A stretch of 9,193 nucleotides of DNA from Caulobacteraceae bacterium (GCA_947456005.1 CANGRP010000091.1:1-9193); one strand, 5' to 3'. Positions 1 to 5,722 are shown, numbered from the stretch's first letter. Numbers and translations: made by a program. Notes: generated by a model not told the origin, from the letters alone.

Positions 1-144
1 ACCCTTCACGCCCCCCTGGTCCAGACCGCTGTCGTGCTGCGCGGCGCCAGCCGGGAAGGTCGGGCCTTCTTTGACTTCCTGGCCTCCCCCCCGGCCCGGG
101 CCGTCCTGAGGGACTTCGGCCTGGCCCCTGACGGAGACGCCTGA
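1..144 (+). CDS. modA: Molybdate ABC transporter substrate-binding protein ModA, C-terminal end only
   Basis: This is the last 47 codons of an open frame that enters from the left edge and stops with TGA at 142-144. The residues (TAVVLRGASREGRAFFDFLASPP, given in part, then ARAVLRDFGLAP) match the usual end of periplasmic oxyanion-binding proteins, where a helix with FxxFLxSxxARxxLxxFGF closes the second lobe. ModA binds molybdate or tungstate in the periplasm and delivers it to ModB. The assignment rests on this tail plus modB and modC immediately downstream; the ligand-binding residues and signal peptide are outside the window. The next start codon is only 3 bases after the stop, so the genes are surely co-transcribed. 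Confidence 0.85.
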   Translation, partial: TLHAPLVQTAVVLRGASREGRAFFDFLASPPARAVLRDFGLAPDGDA

Positions 145-147
145 CCC

Positions 148-816
148 TTGGACTCCGTCGCCTTCGCCCTGTCCTTCAAGCTTAGCCTGTGGACCGCCTG
201 CCTGCTGACCCCGGTCGGCGTGCTGGTCGCCCGGACCCTGGCCTATCAGGTCCGGCGGGGCCGGGCGGTGCTGGAGGGGCTGATCGCCCTGCCCCTGGTC
301 CTGCCGCCCACCGTGCTGGGCTTCTACCTCCTGGCCGCCCTGGGCGACGCCTCGCCCCGGGGGGCGGTCTGGACCACCGTCTTCGGACAGGGGCTCGTCT
401 TCAGCTTCGAGGGGCTGGTGGCCGCCTCCCTGATCGCCAACCTGCCCTTCGCCGTGCAGCCGGCCCTGCGGGCCTTCGAGGGCATAAGGCCCGAGCTCAG
501 GGAAGCCGCCTGGGTCAGCGGACTGGGTCCCTGGCGCACCTTCTGGACGGTCGAGGCGCCCCTGGCCTGGCCCGGCGTGCTGACCGGCTTCATCCTCACC
601 TTCGCCCACACCATGGGCGAGTTCGGGGTTGTCCTGATGATTGGCGGGTCGATCCCCGGCGAGACGCGGACAGCGGCCCTGGCCATCTACGACAAGGTCC
701 AGGCCTTTGATGACGCTGGAGCGGGAATCCTGGCGGCGGCCCTGGTCGCCGTTTCGGTCGCGGCGATCATCGCCGTCCAGGCCCTGGGCTCAAGGCTGGC
801 GCGCCATGACCGATGA
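148..816 (+). CDS. modB: Molybdate ABC transporter permease ModB
   Basis: A 222-residue inner-membrane permease, close to the usual ModB length of about 225-230. Hydrophobic segments lie near residues 5-30, 42-65, 84-105, 143-167 and 190-213, the five-helix ModB pattern. The cytoplasmic EAA loop that docks on the ATPase is visible at residues 119-127 (EAAWVSGLG), followed by WRTFWTVEAPLAWPG. The family-typical FAHTMGEFGVVLMIGG is at 152-167. The start is a TTG three bases after the modA stop, with GGAG at 133-136 inside the end of modA as ribosome binding site; no ATG gives a full-length protein. The 3' end overlaps modC by 11 bases, indicating translational coupling. It forms the membrane channel for molybdate with ModC in the cytoplasm. 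Identification is firm; tungstate as alternative substrate cannot be excluded. Confidence 0.93.
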   Translation: MDSVAFALSFKLSLWTACLLTPVGVLVARTLAYQVRRGRAVLEGLIALPLVLPPTVLGFYLLAALGDASPRGAVWTTVFGQGLVFSFEGLVAASLIANLPFAVQPALRAFEGIRPELREAAWVSGLGPWRTFWTVEAPLAWPGVLTGFILTFAHTMGEFGVVLMIGGSIPGETRTAALAIYDKVQAFDDAGAGILAAALVAVSVAAIIAVQALGSRLARHDR

Positions 817-1519
817 CCCCGCCCTCAGCCTGTCCTTCCGCCGCGGAGGCCCGGCCAGCGTGTCCGCCGACCTGATCCTGGCGCCTGGAGAGATCCTGGC
901 CCTCACCGGACCCTCCGGGGCGGGCAAGACCACCCTCCTGCGGGTTGTCGCCGGCCTTGTCCGACCGGGCGAAGGCCGGATCACCTGCGCCGGCCAGGTC
1001 TGGCTCGACACCGCCGCCGGCCTCTTCGTGCCGCCCTTCCGCCGCCGGACGGGGCTTGTCTTCCAGGCCTACGCCCTGCTGCCGCATATGACCGCCCTGA
1101 AGAACATCATGATGGCCATGGGCGACCTGCCCAGGGACCAGGCCCGTGAGGAGGCCCGCCGCCTGATGACGGCCCTGGACCTGCCGGGGCTCGAGGACCG
1201 CAAGCCGGCGAACCTCTCCGGCGGGCAGCAGCAGAGGGTGGCCCTGGCCCGGGCCCTGGCGCGCCGGCCCTCGGTCCTGCTCCTCGACGAGCCCCTGTCG
1301 GCGGTGGATCGCCGCACCCGTGGACGGGTCCGCGAGGAACTCGCCGCCCTGCGCCGTACGGGGGGGCCACCCGTCCTGCTGGTCACCCACGACCTGGAGG
1401 AGGCTGTCAGTCTGGCCGACCGGCTGGCGGTGATGGACGCAGGCAGGATCCTGCACTGCGGGGCGCCTGGGGAGGTGCTGGCCGATCCCAAGGTCGCTGA
1501 GGTCCTCGACCTCGGCTGA
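806..1519 (+). CDS. modC: Molybdate ABC transporter ATP-binding protein ModC, short form without TOBE domain
   Basis: A 237-residue ABC ATPase that drives molybdate import through ModB. All nucleotide-binding elements are present: Walker A GPSGAGKT (35-42), Q-loop glutamine at 87 (VFQAYALLP), signature LSGGQQQRVALARAL (137-151), Walker B LLLDEPLSAVD (158-168) and the switch histidine at 195 (VTHD). The chosen ATG lies inside the end of modB; the frame is open further upstream, but that part would lie wholly within modB and has no ABC similarity. Classical ModC proteins of about 350 residues carry a C-terminal TOBE/Mop domain that binds molybdate. Here the protein ends soon after the ABC domain (stop at 1517-1519), so that domain is absent. 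The order modA-modB-modC supports the name; on sequence alone the ATPase could serve a related oxyanion or thiamine-type importer. Confidence 0.9.
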   Translation: MTDDPALSLSFRRGGPASVSADLILAPGEILALTGPSGAGKTTLLRVVAGLVRPGEGRITCAGQVWLDTAAGLFVPPFRRRTGLVFQAYALLPHMTALKNIMMAMGDLPRDQAREEARRLMTALDLPGLEDRKPANLSGGQQQRVALARALARRPSVLLLDEPLSAVDRRTRGRVREELAALRRTGGPPVLLVTHDLEEAVSLADRLAVMDAGRILHCGAPGEVLADPKVAEVLDLG

Positions 1520-1527
1520 GGCCTCAG
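1516..1527. other. Perfect 12-bp palindrome spanning the facing stop codons of modC and selD
   Basis: CTGAGGCCTCAG reads the same on both strands. It contains the TGA of modC (1517-1519) and the TGA of selD read on the other strand (1524-1526). The two convergent genes are therefore separated by only 4 bases. There is no T-run on either side, so it does not look like an ordinary intrinsic terminator. It may be chance, or a weak bidirectional transcription barrier. Confidence 0.5.
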
Positions 1528-2594
1528 GCGCCAGGCGCCAGCACGATCTGCGCGGGCCCTTGGGCGAACCGGCCCACCCTCGAGGCGTCAAAGCCCGCCG
1601 CCCGCAGGCGGGAGAGAACGTCTTCCGCCACGCCGGGCGCCGCCGCGACCAGCAGGCCGCCGCTGGTCTGGGGATCGCTCAGCAGGTCCCGCCGCCAGGG
1701 CTCCAGGGCTTTCGCGCCCCGCACGTCGGCGCCGTAGCTGTCCCAGTTGCGCACGCTGGCGCCGGTCCGCACTCCATTCCGGGCGAGGGCCTCCGCGCCG
1801 GGAAGGAGCCGCGGCGCGAGGGGATCGATCTGGAGGGTCAGGCCCGCCCCCCGGGCCATCTCCAGCCCATGCCCGAGCAGGCCGAAGCCGGTGACATCGG
1901 TCATGGCGTGGACACCCTCCAGGGCCGCCAGGTCCGGGCCGGGGGTGTTGAGCCGGGTCGCTGAGCCCACCAGGGCGGCGTAGCCCGCCGCGTCCAGCCG
2001 GCCCTGCTTGAAGGCGGCGGAAAGCACGCCCACGCCCAGGGCCTTGCCGAGGATCAGCTCGTCCCCCGCCCGGGCGGCGCGGTTGGTCATCACCCGGTCG
2101 GGGTGGACGAGGCCCAGGGCCACCAGGCCATAGATGGGCTCGACGCTGTCGATGGAGTGACCACCGGCGATGGGGATGCCCGCCTCGGCGCAGATCTCGG
2201 ACCCGCCAGCCAGGATGCCGCGGATGGTCTCCACCGGCAGGACGTTGATGGGCATGCCCACCATCGCCAGGGCCAGGATCGGCTTGCCGCCCATGGCGTA
2301 GACGTCGGACAGGGCGTTGGCGGCGGCGATCCGACCGAAGTCCCGGGGATCGTCCACCATGGGCATGAAGAAGTCGGTGGTGGCGATCAGGGCCTGTTCG
2401 TCGTTCAGGCGCCAGACGGCCGCATCGTCCGAGGTCTCGGTCCCGACCATGAGGCCGGCGAAGGGGGCGGCCTGCGGGGCGCCCGCCAGGATCTGCTGCA
2501 GGACGCCCGGGGCGATCTTGCAGCCGCAGCCGCCGCCATGGGCCAGGCTGGTCAGCCGCACCGGCCCCTGCGTCCCTGCCGCGGTTTCCACCAT
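1524..2594 (-). CDS. selD: Selenide, water dikinase (selenophosphate synthetase) SelD
   Basis: A 356-residue cytoplasmic enzyme that converts selenide and ATP to selenophosphate, AMP and phosphate. The N-terminal active-site segment HGGGCGCK (19-26) matches E. coli HGAGCGCK; Cys23 corresponds to catalytic Cys17 and Lys26 to Lys20, so this is the cysteine rather than the selenocysteine form. Metal and ATP-binding aspartates are visible at 56-57 (ETSDDAAV), 74 (TTDFFMP), 97 (ALSDVYAMGGKP) and 233 (MTDVTGFGLLGH); the conserved GGHSID is at 144-149 and DPQTSGGLL lies near the C-terminus. The start is supported by a strong AGGAGG at 2603-2608, 8 bases away. It is transcribed divergently from selU, its likely consumer. 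selA, selB and selC are not in the window, so use for selenocysteine is not shown here. Confidence 0.96.
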   Translation of the reverse strand: MVETAAGTQGPVRLTSLAHGGGCGCKIAPGVLQQILAGAPQAAPFAGLMVGTETSDDAAVWRLNDEQALIATTDFFMPMVDDPRDFGRIAAANALSDVYAMGGKPILALAMVGMPINVLPVETIRGILAGGSEICAEAGIPIAGGHSIDSVEPIYGLVALGLVHPDRVMTNRAARAGDELILGKALGVGVLSAAFKQGRLDAAGYAALVGSATRLNTPGPDLAALEGVHAMTDVTGFGLLGHGLEMARGAGLTLQIDPLAPRLLPGAEALARNGVRTGASVRNWDSYGADVRGAKALEPWRRDLLSDPQTSGGLLVAAAPGVAEDVLSRLRAAGFDASRVGRFAQGPAQIVLAPGA

Positions 2595-2602
2595 GCCCCG
2601 AG

Positions 2603-2608
2603 CCTCCT
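2603..2608 (-). promoter_or_regulatory. Strong ribosome binding site of selD
   Basis: Read on the minus strand this is a perfect AGGAGG, 8 bases before the selD ATG. It fixes the selD start and contrasts with selU, which has no clear Shine-Dalgarno sequence. Confidence 0.8.
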
Positions 2609-2609
2609 A

Positions 2610-2638
2610 TTCAGACCGCCGTGTCGCGGGTGTATACC
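2610..2638. promoter_or_regulatory. Candidate bidirectional promoter between selD and selU
   Basis: The 99-base gap between the divergent starts has one AT-rich spot, GTATAC at 2632-2637, which is itself a palindrome. On the minus strand it gives a -10 TATACA (2631-2636) about 37 bases before the selD ATG; no good -35 is visible. On the plus strand it gives TATACC (2633-2638), 17 bases after a weak -35 TTCAGA (2610-2615), predicting a selU leader of about 50 bases. One TATA-like element may therefore serve both genes. This is a reading by eye without start-site data. Confidence 0.4.
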
Positions 2639-2693
2639 AGCGGCCCATGACCTGCGCTCCCGATTTCCCGTCGCACCGACCGGACCTGGCCCG

Positions 2694-3755
2694 ATGAGCG
2701 GGCCCGAGATCGTCGCATCCGCCGACGCCGCGACCCGGGGCCGCTTCGACATGGTGATCGACGTGCGCAGCCCCGGCGAGTTCGCCGAGGATCATGTGCC
2801 GGGCGCGGTGAACCTGCCGGTCCTCGACAATGACGAGCGGGCCGAGGTCGGGACCCTCTATGTCCAGAAGTCGCGCTTTCTGGCCCGCAAGGTTGGCGGC
2901 GCCTACGTCGCGCGCAACATCGCCGGCCACCTGCTGGGCGCCCTGGCCGACCAGCCGGGCGGCTTCAGGCCCCTCGTCTACTGCTGGCGGGGCGGCATGC
3001 GGTCGGGGGCCATGGCCCACATCCTGTCGCAGGTGGGCTGGCGGGTCGGCGTGCTGGCCGGCGGCTATCGCACCTACCGGCGGGAGGTGACGACCCGGCT
3101 CTACGACTCCCCCCCCGGCTTCCGCGCCGTCGTGCTCGACGGACCGACAGGGTCCGGCAAGACGGAAGTCCTGCGCCGCCTGCCCGCCCTGGGGGTCCAG
3201 GTCCTCGACCTGGAGGGCCTGGCCGGGCACCGGGGCTCGCTGCTGGGCGCCCTGCCCGGCCGTCCCCAACCGGCCCAGAAGATGTTCGAGAGCCGGCTCC
3301 TCGGCGCCCTGGAGGCCCTCGATCCCGCCCGGCCCGTGGTGATCGAGGCGGAGTCCAGCAAGGTCGGCGAGCGAATGATCCCTCCCGCCGTCTGGATCGC
3401 CATGTCACAGGCCCCCTCGATCCGCCTGGAAGCCGCCCCCGAGGCCCGCGCCGCCTACCTCGCCGGGGTCTATGCCGAGACCGCCGGGGACGTGGAGGCC
3501 CTGATGGCCCTGCTCTCCCGCCTGCCCAGCAAGCCCGGCGCCAGGCGCCTGTCTGAATGGCGCGCCCTGCTGGAGGCCGGCGACCTGGAGCCCGTGGCCC
3601 TCGGCCTCGTCGAGACCCACTACGACCCCGCCTACAGGCGGTCCTCGCGCCAGCACGAGCGCCCGGAGCTTGGCCGCATCGATCTCACCGCCGTCAGCGG
3701 TCCGGACCTCGACCGCGCCGCCGAGGCGGTGGTGGCCCTCGCCCGGAAATCCTGA
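2694..3755 (+). CDS. selU: tRNA 2-selenouridine synthase SelU (MnmH)
   Basis: A 353-residue cytoplasmic enzyme that replaces sulfur with selenium in 2-thiouridine at the wobble position of tRNA for Lys, Glu and Gln, using selenophosphate; in E. coli the reaction passes through a geranylated intermediate. The N-terminal rhodanese domain (about 15-135) begins with VIDVRSPGEFAEDHVPGAVNLP and holds the catalytic cysteine at 97 (VYCWRGGMRSG), matching Cys97 of E. coli. A P-loop GPTGSGKT follows at 150-157, then DLEGLAGHRGS, FES and a C-terminal HYDPAYRRS, all found in E. coli YbbB (364 residues). The start is the only ATG at the domain border; the frame stays open to 2103, but that stretch is antisense to selD and has no useful start. 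No strong ribosome binding site is seen. selD lies head to head, making a two-gene selenium module. Confidence 0.95.
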   Translation: MSGPEIVASADAATRGRFDMVIDVRSPGEFAEDHVPGAVNLPVLDNDERAEVGTLYVQKSRFLARKVGGAYVARNIAGHLLGALADQPGGFRPLVYCWRGGMRSGAMAHILSQVGWRVGVLAGGYRTYRREVTTRLYDSPPGFRAVVLDGPTGSGKTEVLRRLPALGVQVLDLEGLAGHRGSLLGALPGRPQPAQKMFESRLLGALEALDPARPVVIEAESSKVGERMIPPAVWIAMSQAPSIRLEAAPEARAAYLAGVYAETAGDVEALMALLSRLPSKPGARRLSEWRALLEAGDLEPVALGLVETHYDPAYRRSSRQHERPELGRIDLTAVSGPDLDRAAEAVVALARKS

Positions 3756-3758
3756 GCG

Positions 3759-3778
3759 CCGGCTTTTCAATCCGCCGG
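3759..3778 (+). terminator. Possible weak hairpin after selU
   Basis: CCGGC (3759-3763) can pair with GCCGG (3774-3778) around a 10-base loop, followed by ATTTC. It begins 4 bases after the selU stop. The stem is short and there is no true T-run, so it is only a weak terminator candidate. Confidence 0.2.
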
Positions 3779-3828
3779 ATTTCGGGGAATACTGTCTTCG
3801 CCCAGGCGCCGTTGAAGGCGGACGGGCT

Positions 3829-3833
3829 GGAGG
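3829..3833 (+). promoter_or_regulatory. Ribosome binding site of the amidohydrolase remnant
   Basis: GGAGG lies 7 bases before the ATG at 3841. It shows that the remnant still has an intact translation start although its coding part is cut short. Confidence 0.6.
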
Positions 3834-3840
3834 ACACGCC

Positions 3841-4032
3841 ATGCCCTACGCCCATCGGCTGCTCATCCTCGACGCCGACACCCACATGATGGAGCCCGCG
3901 GACTGGCTCCCGGCCGTCACCGATCCCATCGGCCGCTACGAGCGCACCCTGGGCGGGGTGGGGGAGCCCTTGAAGGCGAACGCCTACCACCGCAACTTCG
4001 CGGCCCTGTTCGCGGACCGCCGGTGTTGGTGA
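3841..4032 (+). pseudogene. Truncated amidohydrolase-family gene (N-terminal 63 codons only)
   Basis: The frame encodes MPYAHRLLILDADTHMMEP and ends with ...FAALFADRRCW and a TGA at 4030-4032. The start, with a DADTH metal-binding DxH and the following MEPADWL, is how many amidohydrolase-2 proteins of about 350-400 residues begin. Here the metal-dependent TIM barrel is missing, so this cannot be an active enzyme of that family. The start codon and GGAGG site are intact, so the break looks like a deletion or frameshift after about codon 60. In the -1 neighbouring frame, reading continues from about 4011 to a TGA at 4080-4082 that overlaps the next ATG as ATGA, which may be the remnant of the original gene end. 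Alternative: a real short ORF of unknown role. Family assignment from so short a piece is moderate. Confidence 0.55.
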
Positions 4033-4047
4033 ACGGCCTGGGGGCCG

Positions 4048-4059
4048 GGGGATATCCCC
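4048..4059. other. 12-bp palindrome upstream of the PhyH-family gene
   Basis: GGGGATATCCCC is perfectly self-complementary and lies 19 bases before the dioxygenase ATG. It could be an operator, or form a small hairpin in the leader, or be part of the broken amidohydrolase end. No regulator can be named. Confidence 0.35.
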
Positions 4060-4078
4060 GTATTCCGGAGAAACGATC

Positions 4079-5092
4079 ATGACCCTCGACCCCACGCCCC
4101 TGGCGGCGCACGAGATCAGCTTCTTCAAGCGCCATGGCTACCTGATCAAGCGACGGGCCATCGACCGGGCCCGATGCGACAGGGCTCTGGACCGGATGTG
4201 GGAGTCCGCGCCCGCCTCGATCCGCCGGGACGACCCGGAGACCTGGCGGCCGGTTCCGGCGTCGGAGGCCTCGGACGATCCCCTGCTGACCCTGGGCGGC
4301 AGCCGGTGGCAGCTGCGGGCGGCGGGGACGGAGGCGGCCCTGGTCGACATCGTCTGGAACGCCCCGCTCAAGGGCTGGGCCGAGCAGCTGCTGGGCGCAG
4401 GGAGCCTTCGTCCTCCCCGCGTCGGGGGCCAGCCCATGGGCTCATGGGGCGCCGCCTGGCCGGGAGGCCCGGTCGACCCCCAGCTCGGCGAGGGCGTCCG
4501 CGGGATCTACGCCACCCTGCCGGAGCGGGAGGCCCTGGCCGGCGCCGGGGACCACCTGCACACGGACGGCCATCCCTTCCACCTGGGCGTGGTCTGCCTC
4601 CTGTCGGACTGCCCGGCCGACAGCGGGGCCTTCCGCGTCTGGCCCGGCAGCCACCGCAGGTTCTATCCCCTCTTCCAGCTGCAGTACGACCAGGCCCGGG
4701 CGCCCTACTACCCGCACCTGCCGTCGCTGAAGGGCATACTCTATCCCCCCGCCTACCTGGAGGAGGTCGGGAAGGTCGAGGCCGACACTCCCTCCGTGGA
4801 CTGCCACGGGGCGGCGGGGGACGTGGTCTTCTGGCACCACAGGCTCGGCCACATGGCCGGGCGCAATCTCTCCGATCCCCCCCACATCCGGCAGGCCCTG
4901 CTGTACGACTTCTGCAAGACGGACCTCGACCAGACGCGCCTTGATCCGCCCCAGGCCGACATGTGGCGCGACTGGAGCGAGGAGGTGCGCACGACCGACG
5001 CCGACATTCCGCCCCAGTTCGCCGCCGAGCAGATGTTGCCGCTCCCGCTCCTGGGACACGGGGCCGGGATCCCGGGGGCCCGGGGGGGATGA
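4079..5092 (+). CDS. Phytanoyl-CoA dioxygenase (PhyH) family Fe(II)/2-oxoglutarate-dependent oxygenase
   Basis: A 337-residue protein of the PhyH fold, which hydroxylates an organic substrate using Fe(II), O2 and 2-oxoglutarate. It begins in the family manner with a phrase like EISFFKRHGYLIKRRAID (11-28). The metal triad is visible: His161 and Asp163 in HLHTDGHPFHLG, and the distal histidine in FWHHRLGHMAGRN, most likely His258. Arg271 (HIRQALLYDF) is the expected 2-oxoglutarate anchor. The segment SGAFRVWPGSH (182-192) is also typical. The ATG has GGAG at 4067-4070, 8 bases upstream. The substrate cannot be read from sequence; the family covers acyl-CoAs, ectoine, mitomycin-like and sugar substrates. 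It follows the amidohydrolase remnant by 46 bases, so the two may once have formed one catabolic operon. The last codons are extremely GC-rich (GHGAGIPGARGG). Confidence 0.85.
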   Translation: MTLDPTPLAAHEISFFKRHGYLIKRRAIDRARCDRALDRMWESAPASIRRDDPETWRPVPASEASDDPLLTLGGSRWQLRAAGTEAALVDIVWNAPLKGWAEQLLGAGSLRPPRVGGQPMGSWGAAWPGGPVDPQLGEGVRGIYATLPEREALAGAGDHLHTDGHPFHLGVVCLLSDCPADSGAFRVWPGSHRRFYPLFQLQYDQARAPYYPHLPSLKGILYPPAYLEEVGKVEADTPSVDCHGAAGDVVFWHHRLGHMAGRNLSDPPHIRQALLYDFCKTDLDQTRLDPPQADMWRDWSEEVRTTDADIPPQFAAEQMLPLPLLGHGAGIPGARGG

Positions 5093-5098
5093 GCCGGG

Positions 5099-5118
5099 AA
5101 AAAAGCTTCTCAGGAAAA
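5099..5118 (-). terminator. T-rich stretch after tRNA-Val, possible termination zone
   Basis: Read on the minus strand, TTTT follows directly after the tRNA CCA and TTTTTT comes 10 bases further on (5104-5099). Only a very weak stem can be drawn between them. It probably ends the tRNA transcript, but this is not a canonical stem-plus-T terminator. Confidence 0.3.
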
Positions 5119-5193
5119 TGGTGGACGTGACAGGGATCGAACCTGTGACCCCCTCGATGTCAACGAGGTGCTCTACCGCTGAGCTACACGTCC
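5119..5193 (-). tRNA. tRNA-Val(GAC), CCA encoded
   Basis: The minus strand folds into a complete cloverleaf. The acceptor stem is GGACGTG (5193-5187) with CACGTCC (5129-5123), then discriminator A and a genomically encoded CCA (5121-5119). The D-arm is GCTC-AGCGGTA-GAGC. The anticodon stem CCTCG/CGAGG encloses TTGACAT, giving anticodon GAC, which reads valine GUC (and GUU by wobble). The T-arm is ACAGG-TTCGATC-CCTGT. Length with CCA is 75 nt. It lies downstream of cpdR on the same strand but has its own likely promoter at 5228-5256. GAC is the common valine decoder in high-GC alphaproteobacteria. Confidence 0.97.
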
Positions 5194-5200
5194 GGGGTCG

Positions 5201-5218
5201 GCTTCCCGGTCGGGAAGC
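5201..5218 (-). other. Perfect inverted repeat in the leader of tRNA-Val
   Basis: GCTTCCCG (5201-5208) and CGGGAAGC (5211-5218) are perfectly complementary with two bases between; with a realistic loop it forms a 7-bp stem and GACC loop. It lies between the predicted tRNA start site (about 5221) and the mature 5' end at 5193, so it would be a hairpin in the pre-tRNA leader. It has no T-run on the cpdR-distal side, so it is not a clear cpdR terminator. Confidence 0.5.
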
Positions 5219-5227
5219 GGAGGCGGG

Positions 5228-5256
5228 GATATACCGGCGGGGCGGGGCCTGCGCAA
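5228..5256 (-). promoter_or_regulatory. Sigma-70-type promoter of tRNA-Val
   Basis: On the minus strand there is -35 TTGCGC (5256-5251), a spacer of 17, and -10 TATATC (5233-5228). The spacer is GC-rich and the -10 stands out as the only AT-rich spot here. Transcription would start near 5221, about 28 bases before the mature tRNA. Confidence 0.6.
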
Positions 5257-5284
5257 GCGGGCAGACGACAGTCGTCGTCGCGGC

Positions 5285-5641
5285 TCAGGCCGCCAGCATC
5301 CGCTCGACCTCCACCACCAGTTCGCGCAGGTGGACCGGCTTGGCCAGGACCCGGGCGCCGGGCGGGGCGGTCTCCTCGGCCTTGAGGGCCACGGCGGCGA
5401 AGCCGGTGATGAACATGATGCGCAGTCCCGGATGCCGTTCGGCGGCCAGCCGGGCCAGTTCGATGCCGTCCATGCCGGGCATGACGATGTCGGTCAGGAG
5501 CAGGTCCCAGTCCCGGTCGATGTGTTCGGCCGCTTCCTCGCCGTCGGCGCAGGCCTCGACCTCGTGCCCGGCGCGTTCGAGGGCGCGGGCCAGGAAGCCG
5601 CGCAGGGAGTCGTCGTCTTCGGCAAAGAGGATGCGGGGCAT
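5285..5641 (-). CDS. cpdR: Cell-cycle response regulator CpdR
   Basis: A 118-residue single-domain receiver with no output domain, exactly the length known for Caulobacter CpdR. It begins MPRILFAEDDDSLRGFLARALERAGHEV; acidic pocket residues are Asp9-Asp10, the phospho-acceptor is Asp51 (LLLTDIVMPGMDGIELA), with Thr79 (MFITGFAAVALKAE) and Lys101 (VLAKPVHLRELV). In Caulobacter, phosphorylation at Asp51 through CckA-ChpT silences CpdR, while the unphosphorylated form acts at the cell pole as an adaptor that primes ClpXP for degradation of CtrA-pathway and other substrates. The protein ends in Ala-Ala, a typical ClpXP-type tail. The start at 5641 was chosen over an in-frame ATG 13 codons upstream because the receiver fold starts there, the length fits, and AGGA (5648-5651) sits 6 bases before it. 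tRNA-Val lies downstream. Confidence 0.93.
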   Translation of the reverse strand: MPRILFAEDDDSLRGFLARALERAGHEVEACADGEEAAEHIDRDWDLLLTDIVMPGMDGIELARLAAERHPGLRIMFITGFAAVALKAEETAPPGARVLAKPVHLRELVVEVERMLAA

Positions 5642-5676
5642 GGATCGTCCTGGAGCGGCCGCCGGAAGGCCCCACC

Positions 5677-5690
5677 TCAAGCCGGTTTGA
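5677..5690. other. Near-palindrome in the cpdR / formylglutamate hydrolase intergenic region
   Basis: TCAAGCCGGTTTGA is self-complementary except for one G/T pair position on each side. It lies in the 81-base gap between two divergent genes and overlaps the -35 proposed for the rightward gene. It may be a regulator binding site; no known site (for example CtrA TTAA-N7-TTAA) is recognised. Confidence 0.3.
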
Positions 5691-5716
5691 CCCGGGGATG
5701 CAAGAGGGGCTCATAT
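5687..5716 (+). promoter_or_regulatory. Promoter of the N-formylglutamate amidohydrolase gene, predicting a leaderless mRNA
   Basis: -35 TTGACC (5687-5692), spacer 18, -10 TCATAT (5711-5716). The start of transcription would fall within a base or two of the ATG at 5723. No good Shine-Dalgarno sequence precedes that ATG, which agrees with leaderless translation, a frequent mode in Caulobacter relatives. Confidence 0.5.
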
Positions 5717-5722
5717 GCCGGC

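Noticed and set aside
641..805. In-frame upstream extension of modC
   Set aside because: It lies inside modB and does not look like an ABC domain; ATG 806 gives a normal N-terminus.
2103..2693. In-frame upstream extension of selU to 550 residues
   Set aside because: It is antisense to selD, has no rhodanese-family similarity and no useful start; the open frame is a by-product of high GC.
3785..3815. GGAAT...CGTT pair resembling an EcfG general-stress promoter
   Set aside because: The -35 has a mismatch (GGAAT for GGAAC) and the spacing of 19 is too long; no second support.
5064..5088. CCGGGATCCCGG and neighbouring GC palindromes at the end of the PhyH gene
   Set aside because: They fall in coding sequence, have no T-run on the plus strand, and are expected by chance at this GC content.
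5264..5276. GACGAC-A-GTCGTC inverted repeat just after the cpdR stop as a terminator
   Set aside because: A one-base centre and no T-run make it a poor terminator; its position next to the tRNA promoter is not clearly meaningful.
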